Positions 10,323 through 19,010 of a stretch of 64,000 bases of DNA are shown one piece after another (position 1 is the first letter of the stretch; every line of letters begins with the position of its first letter). The notes beneath the pieces were generated by a model. The model was given only the letters and a program-made list of their open reading frames with translations. It was not told where the DNA came from and did not search any database. Position numbers and translations under genes: made by a program. The stretch is from Chitinophagales bacterium (GTDB lineage: Bacteria > Bacteroidota > Bacteroidia > Chitinophagales > Saprospiraceae), in contig JAAFJT010000001.1 of NCBI GenBank assembly GCA_013298955.1, positions 62,001 through 126,000 of the forward strand. Reading direction: 5' to 3'.

Positions 10323-10829
10323 TCAAATTTTTGCAAAAAAAGTCATTGGAACTTCGGTTTCAAAAGTCTTGGGTGGACTATCTCGAAGCGTTAATATCAG
10401 GCGAATCGTGAATTTACCCGTCATCAAGTAGGGTTTTACATCCACATTATTGGGGATTAAATCCAATTTTTCGCCTGTATTGAATGGAATTTGGTCTCGA
10501 AAAAAAATAATTTGTTCACTCAAAGTGGCGGTTGAAATACGCACTTCCACTTTTTCAAGGAATCCATAATTGGCTGCTACGAATAAACCGCGAATCGTCA
10601 TGTTTTTGGGTTCGATAGCCGTAATTTGAGTTGCTGTTACATTATTTGCCTTGAAAAGCACCGCCGTATCGGTGGCAATATCTTTAAATTCAAAATTATG
10701 CAACGCAAACGGATTTAAGCCAATCGGCAAATCAAGCGTGCGTCGATAAGGCATGTCAAAACCGGGTACCGATTTGCTACACGCACCGAAAAGACAGCAA
10801 ACCCAAAACAACAAGAAGCTATTTCTCAT
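10323..10829 (-). CDS. hypothetical lipoprotein
   Basis: MRNSFLLFWVCCLFGACSKSVPGF: lipobox LFGAC; start moved to the lipoprotein signal. Confidence 0.65.
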   Translation of the reverse strand: MRNSFLLFWVCCLFGACSKSVPGFDMPYRRTLDLPIGLNPFALHNFEFKDIATDTAVLFKANNVTATQITAIEPKNMTIRGLFVAANYGFLEKVEVRISTATLSEQIIFFRDQIPFNTGEKLDLIPNNVDVKPYLMTGKFTIRLILTLRDSPPKTFETEVPMTFFAKI

Positions 10830-11016
10830 AAATATGATTTTTTTTAGAATCAGGAATGAAGGAAGGCTTATCATTTGCACACAAAGAAGCGCAAACGATA
10901 AGCCTTGACGGATAAAGTTCGTAAGATAATGGCTACATAAACGTTTAATGTTGGAATTTCGATTTGAATTTGATTTTTCTTTGCTAACACGACCTTTTCC
11001 AAATCGTCGTTTGTGT

Positions 11017-11307
11017 TTAATGCGGCGCAGTGCGAATTTTATCCTTTATGGATTGAATCAGCGCGGTAGAGGCTTTGCGCCTGTGAACGCCATTGCGAAT
11101 TAAGCTCCTAAAAGATTCTTCTTGCTTTAATGCTGTTTGAAGCGCGGGATTCTGCTGCGCCTCCTGTAAAAAAAGAGATGCATCCTCTTTCGAGAGGGCG
11201 CGGTCGAGAAACATACTGGCGCGACTTTCAGGACTTTTCGCCGTATCGCTCCCTGCTGCTATGAAAGGCACAGGTTGTTGTTTTGAATCTCTCATTGGAA
11301 TAAACAA
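11017..11307 (-). CDS. putative anti-sigma factor-like small protein lacking zinc ligands
   Basis: LDRALSKEDASLFLQEAQQNPALQTALKQEESFRSLIRNGVHRRKASTALIQSIKDKIR: layout of small anti-sigma proteins but no Cys; next to an ECF sigma gene. Confidence 0.5.
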   Translation of the reverse strand: MFIPMRDSKQQPVPFIAAGSDTAKSPESRASMFLDRALSKEDASLFLQEAQQNPALQTALKQEESFRSLIRNGVHRRKASTALIQSIKDKIRTAPH

Positions 11308-11407
11308 TTTTGTACTTTTTCGTTTGTAAAGCTATTTTTTAAAACAAAAAAGTGAGTTAATGATGGATTGAATATTAGAAAATCAGGCTTTTGATATAAG
11401 ATTCAGG

Positions 11408-11494
11408 GTTTGAATTAGGATTTTTAGGATGGAGTGGATTTTTTAAGATTTTAGCCTAAAAAATCCACTCCATCCTAAAAATCCTAATTCAAAC
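11408..11494. repeat. intergenic inverted repeat, 'GTTTGAATTAGGAT' family
   Basis: GTTTGAATTAGGATTTTTAGGATGGAGTGGATTTTTTA (11408-11445) and its perfect 38-nt reverse complement at 11457-11494; 11-nt loop. Confidence 0.97.
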
Positions 11495-11501
11495 GTCCCG
11501 A

Positions 11502-12149
11502 TTATTGCGCCCGTTTATCTTCATAACCGAACGATTCTGCATATGCTTTTAATTTTTCCTTCATCAAGTTGCGCGCTCGGAATAATCTTGAACGCACCGT
11601 CCCAATCGGAATATCTAAAATTTTAGCAATTTCTTCATATGTGAAATCTTCTACATCTGCTAATAAGATAACGGTGCGAAACTCTTCCGCCAAATCATCT
11701 AATGCCCTTGTCACCTCATCGCCAAGCGAATTAGCAAACAACTCCGTGTTCAAATCGTTGTGACTTGTCAGGGGAAAGGCATCTGCGGGACTATCCGCTT
11801 CTAAAATACGAACCAATCTTGTTTTCATATCAACAAGGCTCGTTGACGGCGAAGCGTCTTCATCGTCCTGTGATTCTATGATTTCGTCATAATTGACCGT
11901 ACTCGGTTGCTTGACGCGGCGGCGGTAATCATTGATGAAACCATTCTTCAATATCTTAAACAGCCAAGCCTTCGCATTAGTTCCCGTTTCATATCTTTCT
12001 ATCGACCGATATGCTTTCAATAAGGTATCTTGCACCAAATCTTCTGCATCTGTTTCGTCGTAAGTCAAGTGATAGGCAAACGTTTTTAACGCGTCCGCAA
12101 ATGGCATCAGTTCTTTTTCAAAAACGACATCCCAATTCTTTTTTTTCAT
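11502..12149 (-). CDS. ECF-type RNA polymerase sigma factor
   Basis: Sigma70 r2 (DAEDLVQDTLLKAYRSIERYETGTNAKAWLFKILKNGFINDYRRR) and r4 (EEIAKILDIPIGTVRSRLFRARNLMKEKL). Confidence 0.93.
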   Translation of the reverse strand: MKKKNWDVVFEKELMPFADALKTFAYHLTYDETDAEDLVQDTLLKAYRSIERYETGTNAKAWLFKILKNGFINDYRRRVKQPSTVNYDEIIESQDDEDASPSTSLVDMKTRLVRILEADSPADAFPLTSHNDLNTELFANSLGDEVTRALDDLAEEFRTVILLADVEDFTYEEIAKILDIPIGTVRSRLFRARNLMKEKLKAYAESFGYEDKRAQ

Positions 12150-12429
12150 TCAAACAATGATTCAGATAGCGGCAATGATTTATGACAGCTTACAAAGGTA
12201 GCAATATTTATTGCATATATCCCCCAAAAAAATGAACTTTTTTTAAGTTAAAAGATTTGTAAACGCCTTTTGGGTAAAAAGGTGTCCAATTGCCATGATT
12301 TTATTGGTGTAATTATTTTGTTTGTATTCTAAAATGTTGATTTTGGTTGAAATTTTCTTTTCAAGCTACTTCCATTTGGACGTTTTTTTATTCAAAAGTA
12401 ATGATTTTATAGTCATGCGATAATTTAAA

Positions 12430-12492
12430 ATACCATTAGAACACCGATGACGCAGATACAGTGGATTTGCGTCATCGGTGTTCTAATGGTAT
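12430..12492. repeat. intergenic inverted repeat, 'GGAACGCGGATGAC' family, locus B
   Basis: ATACCATTAGAACACCGATGACGCA (12430-12454) with perfect reverse complement at 12468-12492. Confidence 0.96.
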
Positions 12493-12556
12493 CCCAAAAC
12501 CACTTAGTACAAAGTACATACAAATTTTATTAAAAACACATTGCGAAAGTGGCTCT

Positions 12557-13012
12557 TTAAACCGTCAATAGTTTTTTCACGGCGGCAGAAATCACAGCCC
12601 CTTCTGCTTTTCCAGCCAATTTTTTATTCGCCGCGCCGATGACTTTGCCCATATCTTTTGGAGAAGTCGCCCCGACTTCTGCAATTAAATCTTTCAAAAA
12701 GGCTTCCAACTCATTGGCAGACAATGCTTTAGGCAAATAATGTTCCAAAACCGCAATTTCTGCTTTTTCAATAATTGCCAAATCAGCGCGATTTTGCTTT
12801 TCATAAATGCCCAGACTATCTTTTCGTTTTTTGACCATTTTCTGCACCATCCCGATAGCTTTATCCTCCGTCAATTCCGTACCACGTGTTTTTTCATCGG
12901 TGTTGTACAACAAAATTTCGGCTTTAATGGCGCGAACCGTGCGAAGAGCCACTTCATTTTTGGCTTTCATCGCCTCTTTCAAGTCATGATTGATTTTTTC
13001 TGGAAAAGTCAT
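12557..13012 (-). CDS. GatB/YqeY domain-containing protein
   Basis: INHDLKEAMKAKNEVALRTVRAIKAEILLYNTDEK...LTEDKAIGMVQKMVKKRKDSLGIYEKQNRADLAIIEKAEIAVLEHYLPK...GATSPKDMGKVIGAANKKLAGKAEGAVIS. Confidence 0.93.
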   Translation of the reverse strand: MTFPEKINHDLKEAMKAKNEVALRTVRAIKAEILLYNTDEKTRGTELTEDKAIGMVQKMVKKRKDSLGIYEKQNRADLAIIEKAEIAVLEHYLPKALSANELEAFLKDLIAEVGATSPKDMGKVIGAANKKLAGKAEGAVISAAVKKLLTV

Positions 13013-13014
13013 GA

Positions 13015-13360
13015 TTACAATAATTTTAAAAATTGAACATATAAATCGTAATTTTCAGTATCGAAACACACAAAAATTACCTTTTCAAACGCATCAGGAT
13101 ATTGGTCTGACAGGGCTTTAACAGTCGTTATCGCCGTTTTTGCCGCCAAATCTTTCGGAAAATGATAGACTCCAGTACTAATATTTGGAAAAGCCACTGT
13201 TTTTAACCCATTTTCGACACAAAGTTCCAAACTGCTCCTATAACAATCCGCAAGCAAATTTAGTTCCCGTTCTGCCCGATTGCCCCATTTCAGATGAGAC
13301 CGACTGTGTGAATCACTTTTTGAGCAGGCAATCGCCCTGCGGTTGTGATGACCGAATGCC
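13015..13360 (-). pseudogene. decayed macro-domain (ADP-ribose binding/deacetylase) gene
   Basis: GNCKTGHSVITTAGRLPAQKVIHTVG[L]I then TGA where W is expected, a 1-nt frameshift (NG[G]NRAERE), then LADCYRSSLELCVENGLKTVAFPNISTGVYHFPKDLAAKTAITTV; N-terminal half absent. Confidence 0.8.
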
Positions 13361-13660
13361 CCGTTTTACAATTACCTTGTAAAATGCTTATTTTTTCAAT
13401 TATTTTTTGAAATTTGTATTCCAATTCCAATCTGAAAACTAAAACGCCACTTATTATAATTTTGTTTTTCAATTTAAACGCAGATAGGGCGACCTTTTTC
13501 AAAAAAATGAGTTCATTGGCATTTATTTTAATATTTAAATAATAAATATGTATTTTGTGTTGCATATTTTAGGTTCAAAATCCCTATTTTTACGTTGCTA
13601 AAAAATGGACTTTGAATGAAAGCCCTACCATTTATAACGTATTTTAAATATTTTAAATAT

Positions 13661-13835
13661 TAATTAATCCAAGTTGCGCGGTAATGCCGCCTACGGCGGC
13701 AAAAAGTTTTTTTAAGGGCGTGTGTGTTTTGTTTTTAAAATTTTGCGAAGTAAAATTTTAAAAACAAAACACACACGCCCTTATCTCCCTCTTTTTGGGC
13801 GGCGAAGCCGCCTACCGCGCAACTTAGGTTAATTA
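13661..13835. repeat. four-way-junction palindromic repeat element, copy A
   Basis: Outer stem AAGTTGCGCGGTA/TACCGCGCAACTT; side hairpins GCCGCC-TAC-GGCGGC and GGCGGC-GAA-GCCGCC; central 31-bp perfect hairpin at 13714-13782; ~97% identical to 32452-32606. Confidence 0.95.
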
Positions 13836-13860
13836 AGTAACTCATCATCAAGCGCAATTC

Positions 13861-15807
13861 ATGAAACGAATTTATACGCATGCTTTGATTTTTTTTGTAC
13901 TGGCTTTTGCTTACACCAAAGGCAGTATTTTGTCTGTTTTTATGTATTACATTCCGCTTTTTGCTCAACTCATGATAGTCGGATGTTTTCTTGTATTTTT
14001 GCTTTTTTTGGCTTGGCTGAAACGGAACGAAGCCGAGACTTCCAAGCAGATTGTGTGGAATACGGTCTTGAAAACATCGGTTTTGGGTAGTCTTTTTGGT
14101 TATATTTTACAATTAATCAATATTGCGGTTTACTTGAAAATACGAGCAATTCCGATAGATATTGGCTTATTTGAAGATGAATTTTATCGGTCTGTTGTTT
14201 TTATTTTTCCTTGTTTAGGGATTGCGGAAGGGTTGCATCCTTTCCTAAAAAATTCGCTTTCTAAGCAATTGGCATTGACGGCTTTGGTGATTGGGCTGTG
14301 CGGATTTCAAATTAAGGGTTTATTGTCTGTCGAAAACCCGAAAACATACCCATCTGTGTCCAAAACCTCCAAAGACAAACCGAATGTGATTCTCATTTTA
14401 GCGGATGATTTAGGCACAGGCGATGTGCTTTTCAATGAAAAAAAGCAATATAGCACACCTCATATTGATAAATTGGCTGCGGAAGGGATTCATTTTAAAA
14501 ATGCGTTTTGTTCTGCGCCGATTTGTTCGCCTTCGAGAGTTGGTTTATTGACGGGCGAATACCAACAACGGTATGGTTTTGAACATTTGACCGATTGTTT
14601 TTCGACGCACCCGTATGCCCGAAAAGCGGATTTTGCCAAATATGGTCATCAATTTGGGAGCGATAACGCCTATTGGTGGGATTTAGAAATGAATAAACGC
14701 GGCATTGACCCGCAAACGACTACTTTGGCAGAGTTTTTAAAAGAAGATGGTTACGCGACCGCCATTATTGGGAAATGGCATCTTGGACTTTTGCCCCGTT
14801 TTCAGCCTTCCAATCATGGTTTTGATTCCTTTTTGGGTACGTATAGTGCGGGCATGTTTTATTTGTCGCCCAAAGACCAGCGCATTACCGAATATTTCCA
14901 TACCGATAATTTCTTTGAAAAATTGGAACACCAACTCATGGTGTATAAACTTTTTGAAAATGGAAAACCCTTAAAATTAGAACAAGAAACCTATACAACC
15001 GATTTATTTACCCAAAAAGGGCTTGATTTTATTGAAAAAAACAAGGACAATCGCTTTTTTTTATACTTGCCGTTCAATGCGGTACATGGTCCGTTCCAAG
15101 CACCCAAAGCGATTTATGACACTTTAACGAATATTAAAAAGCATGAAGACCGTGTGTATGCTGCCATGGTGATTTCTTTGGATGCATCGGTTGGACGCAT
15201 TCGGAAAAAATTAGAAGCGTTGCATTTAGATGAGAATACGATTATCGTTTTTGCCAGCGATAATGGTGCGCCGCTTTATTTTCCAGCAGGTAGCAATATG
15301 CCGTTATGCGGTGGCAAAATGAGTGGTTTTGAAGGCGGATTGCGGGTTCCCTTTGTTTTTCATTGGAAAAATCACCTTCCACCAAGCGTTTATGCTGCGC
15401 AAGTGAGTTTGATGGATGTTTTCAAAACCGTTGCCGCAGCTATTGGTCGAACCGTACCCGAAAATGTAGCGCAAGATGGCGTTAATTTATTGCCTTTTGT
15501 TGCGTCAAACGATACGCTACAAGTGCCTCATAAAGCCTTATTTTGGCGGGTTGGTTATGTGAAAATGGTTCGAAAAGGCGATTGGAAATTGCACCTCAAC
15601 GAAAAAGAAGGGCTTACTTTTTTGCATAACCTCAAAGAAGACCCCTTAGAAACTCGAAATTTGGCAACTCAGCAACCCGAAAAAGCAGCTGAATTGAAAA
15701 GCGAGTTGGCAAATTGGGAAAAAGATTTGAAAAATCCTCATTGGCTACCAAGTTTAGACGCTAAAATTGAAGACGGCAAAGGAGCGCGGTTTTATTTTCC
15801 TTGGTAA
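13861..15807 (+). CDS. membrane-anchored arylsulfatase-family protein
   Basis: N-terminal TM segments then PNVILILADDLGTGD...CSAPICSPSRVGLLTGEYQQRYG (CxPxR sulfatase motif)...IIGKWHLG. Confidence 0.93.
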   Translation: MKRIYTHALIFFVLAFAYTKGSILSVFMYYIPLFAQLMIVGCFLVFLLFLAWLKRNEAETSKQIVWNTVLKTSVLGSLFGYILQLINIAVYLKIRAIPIDIGLFEDEFYRSVVFIFPCLGIAEGLHPFLKNSLSKQLALTALVIGLCGFQIKGLLSVENPKTYPSVSKTSKDKPNVILILADDLGTGDVLFNEKKQYSTPHIDKLAAEGIHFKNAFCSAPICSPSRVGLLTGEYQQRYGFEHLTDCFSTHPYARKADFAKYGHQFGSDNAYWWDLEMNKRGIDPQTTTLAEFLKEDGYATAIIGKWHLGLLPRFQPSNHGFDSFLGTYSAGMFYLSPKDQRITEYFHTDNFFEKLEHQLMVYKLFENGKPLKLEQETYTTDLFTQKGLDFIEKNKDNRFFLYLPFNAVHGPFQAPKAIYDTLTNIKKHEDRVYAAMVISLDASVGRIRKKLEALHLDENTIIVFASDNGAPLYFPAGSNMPLCGGKMSGFEGGLRVPFVFHWKNHLPPSVYAAQVSLMDVFKTVAAAIGRTVPENVAQDGVNLLPFVASNDTLQVPHKALFWRVGYVKMVRKGDWKLHLNEKEGLTFLHNLKEDPLETRNLATQQPEKAAELKSELANWEKDLKNPHWLPSLDAKIEDGKGARFYFPW

Positions 15808-15814
15808 GGTGATT

Positions 15815-15859
15815 GTGGAAAAAAGTGCGTACCGTTGTAAGCTGTCGCACTTTTTCCAC
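15815..15859. terminator. hairpin terminator after sulfatase gene
   Basis: GTGGAAAAAAGTGCG...CGCACTTTTTCCAC. Confidence 0.7.
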
Positions 15860-15987
15860 CAATCTATTTTCAATTGAAAACGCATTTTGCATCCAAAATG
15901 CGAACCGTTGCAACTGTCCGCACTTTTTTTCCACCCGAATCCGATGCAAAATATAAAAACTTAATTCGGCACTTTTAAAGTTTTTCT

Positions 15988-17103
15988 CTAAACAATTTCA
16001 TCTAAACTATTGGTCATTTTCCGAATGATTTTAAATTCATTAAAAAATGCTCGTCCGACGACGCGCAACACCGTATAAACGGGGATTGCCAAAATCATCC
16101 CGCCAATACTGCCCACTTTCGCGCCCGCGAGTGTCACCAAAAAAATTTCTAAGGGATGTGCCAAAACGCGATTGGAAAAAATGACGGGTTGGATAATCCA
16201 ATCATTGATGAATTGCATGATGGCAAACGTTATTCCCACTTTTAGTAACAATGGAACGGTCTGCGTATAAAAATCCAACTCTAAATTGGATGAAATGGTG
16301 ATGAAAATCGCAAAAATGCTCCCCAAAATAGGACCCAAATAAGGCACAATATTAATCAATGCCGCAAAAATGGCTATTAATAACGCATTTTTGACCCCCA
16401 AAACCAGAAAAATAGTGGTTAAAAAAAAGATTACAAAGATCATTTGTAACAATAAACCACTAAAATAACGCGATAATAGCGTCGTCGTATCGCTCACCGC
16501 TTCCCGCGCATTGTCTTCATATTCTTTGGGTGCGAATCCTGACACAATTTCAGTAAACATTTTATTCTCTTTTAAAAAGAAAAACGAAATAAATAATACT
16601 GAAATCGAGCCAACTACCAAATTTCCGGCGGCAGCAATGATTGCCCGAAACACATCGGTAATCCGCGCAGGTTCGATATATTTGGAGGCAGCGCGCATCG
16701 CCTCATCCGAAATCGTCATGCCTTGATGCACGAGTCCGAATTGCCGTCCCCAAACAGTAAGTTGTTTCAAGGGTTCATCCAGTGCGAGCATGATGTTTTC
16801 GACTTTGATTTGCGCCAAATTATTGGCTTGTTGCACCACTAATGGTACAAAGGCGGCTATCAACCCGCTTAATACCAATATCAAGGTGGCTAAGGTGAGA
16901 ATAGCACATAAAGAATTATTGGCTCTAATATGTAATTTTTTGATTTTTAAATACTTCTGAAAAAATTTCATAATCGGCTGTCCCAATAACGAGACCACCC
17001 AAGCGATTAAAACGTAGGAAACAATGGTGCGGAAATACCATAAAATGGCGATAGCTATCACGGAAGTGATGCCGAATGCCCAATATCGACCTTGCATATT
17101 CAT
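15988..17103 (-). CDS. AI-2E family transporter / permease
   Basis: Multi-TM, 371 aa; FFFLKENKMFTEIVSGFAP...YFSGLLLQMIFVIFFLTTIFLVLGVKNALLIAIFAALINIVPYLGPILGS...GKVG-type C-terminus. Confidence 0.92.
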   Translation of the reverse strand: MNMQGRYWAFGITSVIAIAILWYFRTIVSYVLIAWVVSLLGQPIMKFFQKYLKIKKLHIRANNSLCAILTLATLILVLSGLIAAFVPLVVQQANNLAQIKVENIMLALDEPLKQLTVWGRQFGLVHQGMTISDEAMRAASKYIEPARITDVFRAIIAAAGNLVVGSISVLFISFFFLKENKMFTEIVSGFAPKEYEDNAREAVSDTTTLLSRYFSGLLLQMIFVIFFLTTIFLVLGVKNALLIAIFAALINIVPYLGPILGSIFAIFITISSNLELDFYTQTVPLLLKVGITFAIMQFINDWIIQPVIFSNRVLAHPLEIFLVTLAGAKVGSIGGMILAIPVYTVLRVVGRAFFNEFKIIRKMTNSLDEIV

Positions 17104-17152
17104 AAAAAAAGATTAAATTTTCGTCCTAATTTAGCTTTTTAAAACTTAGATT

Positions 17153-17220
17153 CTTGGGATTTATTGGATTCTTTGATTTTTTTTAGCAAAAAAAAATTCA
17201 AAGAATCCAATAAATTCAAG
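17153..17220. repeat. intergenic inverted repeat, 'GATTTATTGGATTCTTTG' family
   Basis: CTTGGGATTTATTGGATTCTTTGATTTTTTTT vs AAAAAAAATTCAAAGAATCCAATAAATTCAAG. Confidence 0.93.
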
Positions 17221-17352
17221 TTCTTTTTTATAACTTTTTTTTATTATAAAAAAATAAAGTTATAAAAAGAGGTGTGATAGCGGGCGGATTCAGGGAGTGT
17301 AAATCTTGGAAACCACAATTTTAGAACAAATTATTTTAAATAACAATCTATT

Positions 17353-18183
17353 TTAATTTAAACAATCCACAAAATCCGAGAAAATCCACAAAGGATTGGG
17401 CATTTTCAAAGTCCTAACGCGCAAAAATTGTCCTTCGGTGCCTTCTTTTGCCCATTTCATGACTTGCCCTTTTTCATGCAAATACACCAATGTATCGCCT
17501 GCACGAACTTCAAATTCGGATTCCGCGCCCTTGTCAAAACTCGGACTCTGCCGCAAAATCACGATTTTGCGTTCATTTTTAATTTTCAAAGCGGCTACTT
17601 CGACGGAACGTTCTACTTTGACTTCGGCTTCACCCATTTGTTTGACGAGTGGCGGCGTAACGGAGATTTGTTTAACCTTCGGTTCAGGCGAACATTTTGC
17701 TTGGAAAACTTCGGTGGTAAACAAACTTTCCTCATTCGGTTCTAAGTTTCGAGTGACCCAAAAATCTTTGGTAACGGTTTGATTATCCATTTCGACCGTA
17801 AATTTGGCTTTGAAAACCCCTTTTTGCGCACTCGTGTTCTGAATCCGTGCCAATACGAGGAACGAAACGTCCCGGTGTAAGCCGCATTCAAGGTTGCGCG
17901 CCAACTTTTGAAGGTCATTTTGCGCGGGTGCTTGCACCACAGGTTGCTCCACAATCTTGCAGGTCAATGGCACTTCGACCATCGTTTTTTCCATTTTAGT
18001 ATCCATCACCGTCAAGGCAATCTTCGGGCATGCTGAAAAATCCAATTTGGAAGTTGATTTGCAACTTTTTGTACCAAGTATGTAGATAAGCAGTGCGACA
18101 AGCAATGCAACGGCGGCGTAAATCGCGTATTTTTTGTACGGAGTCATATCGTTTAGTTTTTTTAAGAGAACAAAGTTAGTCAA
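17353..18183 (-). CDS. hypothetical membrane-anchored protein
   Basis: Single TM near N-terminus (YAIYAAVALLVALLIYILG) and a soluble domain; no family recognised. The 5' start may be the internal MTPYKKYA. Confidence 0.6.
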   Translation of the reverse strand: MTNFVLLKKLNDMTPYKKYAIYAAVALLVALLIYILGTKSCKSTSKLDFSACPKIALTVMDTKMEKTMVEVPLTCKIVEQPVVQAPAQNDLQKLARNLECGLHRDVSFLVLARIQNTSAQKGVFKAKFTVEMDNQTVTKDFWVTRNLEPNEESLFTTEVFQAKCSPEPKVKQISVTPPLVKQMGEAEVKVERSVEVAALKIKNERKIVILRQSPSFDKGAESEFEVRAGDTLVYLHEKGQVMKWAKEGTEGQFLRVRTLKMPNPLWIFSDFVDCLN

Positions 18184-18216
18184 AACTAAAAAATTACCTA
18201 CTTTTGCGGTTTAGAA

Positions 18217-18942
18217 ATGCTCAAAATGGAAAAAAAATTATCTATTGTGATTCCTGCTTACAATGAAGCGCGGACGATTCACCTCATTTTAGACAAAGTT
18301 CAGTCGGTAGCACTTATCGGCGGCATCACCAAAGAAGTCATTTTGGTCAATGATTGCTCTACGGACGACACCGAATCAGCGATTTTAAAATATATGGCGG
18401 CAAATCCGACCCTCAATATTCAATATCGCAAACATGCCGTCAACAAGGGCAAAGGCGCGGCATTGCACACGGGCATTCGGGAAGCGACAGGCGAATGGGT
18501 CATTATTCAAGATGCAGATTTGGAATACGACCCTGTGGAATACAACATTTTGTTGAAACCGATTTTAGATGGTTTTGCAGATGTAGTGTATGGTTCTCGC
18601 TTTATTGGCGGGAATCCGCATCGGATTTTATTCTTTTGGCATTCGATAGGCAATCGTTGGTTGACGAGTATGAGTAATATGTGTAGTAACCTCAATCTAA
18701 CAGATATGGAAACATGTTATAAATTATTTAATCGTAAAATGATTCAATCCATTGAATTAAAAGAAAATCGATTTGGCTTCGAGCCTGAAGTGACGGCTAA
18801 AATAGCACGGATTCCGAATATTCGGATTTATGAAGTCGGGATTTCTTATTATGGGCGTTCTTATGAGGAAGGAAAAAAAATTGGTTGGAAAGATGGGTTT
18901 AGAGCTATCTATTGTATTTTAAAATACAATTTGTTTGTTTGA
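18217..18942 (+). CDS. glycosyltransferase family 2 (dolichol-phosphate mannosyltransferase-like)
   Basis: KKLSIVIPAYNEARTIHLILDKV...EVILVNDCSTDDTES...GKGAALHTGIREATGEWVIIQDADLEYDP. Confidence 0.93.
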   Translation: MLKMEKKLSIVIPAYNEARTIHLILDKVQSVALIGGITKEVILVNDCSTDDTESAILKYMAANPTLNIQYRKHAVNKGKGAALHTGIREATGEWVIIQDADLEYDPVEYNILLKPILDGFADVVYGSRFIGGNPHRILFFWHSIGNRWLTSMSNMCSNLNLTDMETCYKLFNRKMIQSIELKENRFGFEPEVTAKIARIPNIRIYEVGISYYGRSYEEGKKIGWKDGFRAIYCILKYNLFV

Positions 18943-19010
18943 AGCATTCAAAAAACGTGCGGCAAGTGACCACTTGCCGCACGTTTTTTGAATACTTCAA
19001 ACAAACAAAT
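18929..19010. terminator. bidirectional palindrome overlapping both convergent stop codons
   Basis: 40-nt arms with one mismatch; ATTTGTTTGTTTGAAG[C/T]ATTCAAAAAACGTGCGGCAAGTG; both genes end ...LFV* inside the arms. Confidence 0.9.

Noticed and set aside
13735-13968. 77-aa minus-strand ORF overlapping the four-way-junction element and sulfatase start
   Set aside because: Much of it is encoded by the palindrome and antisense to the sulfatase N-terminus; no protein family
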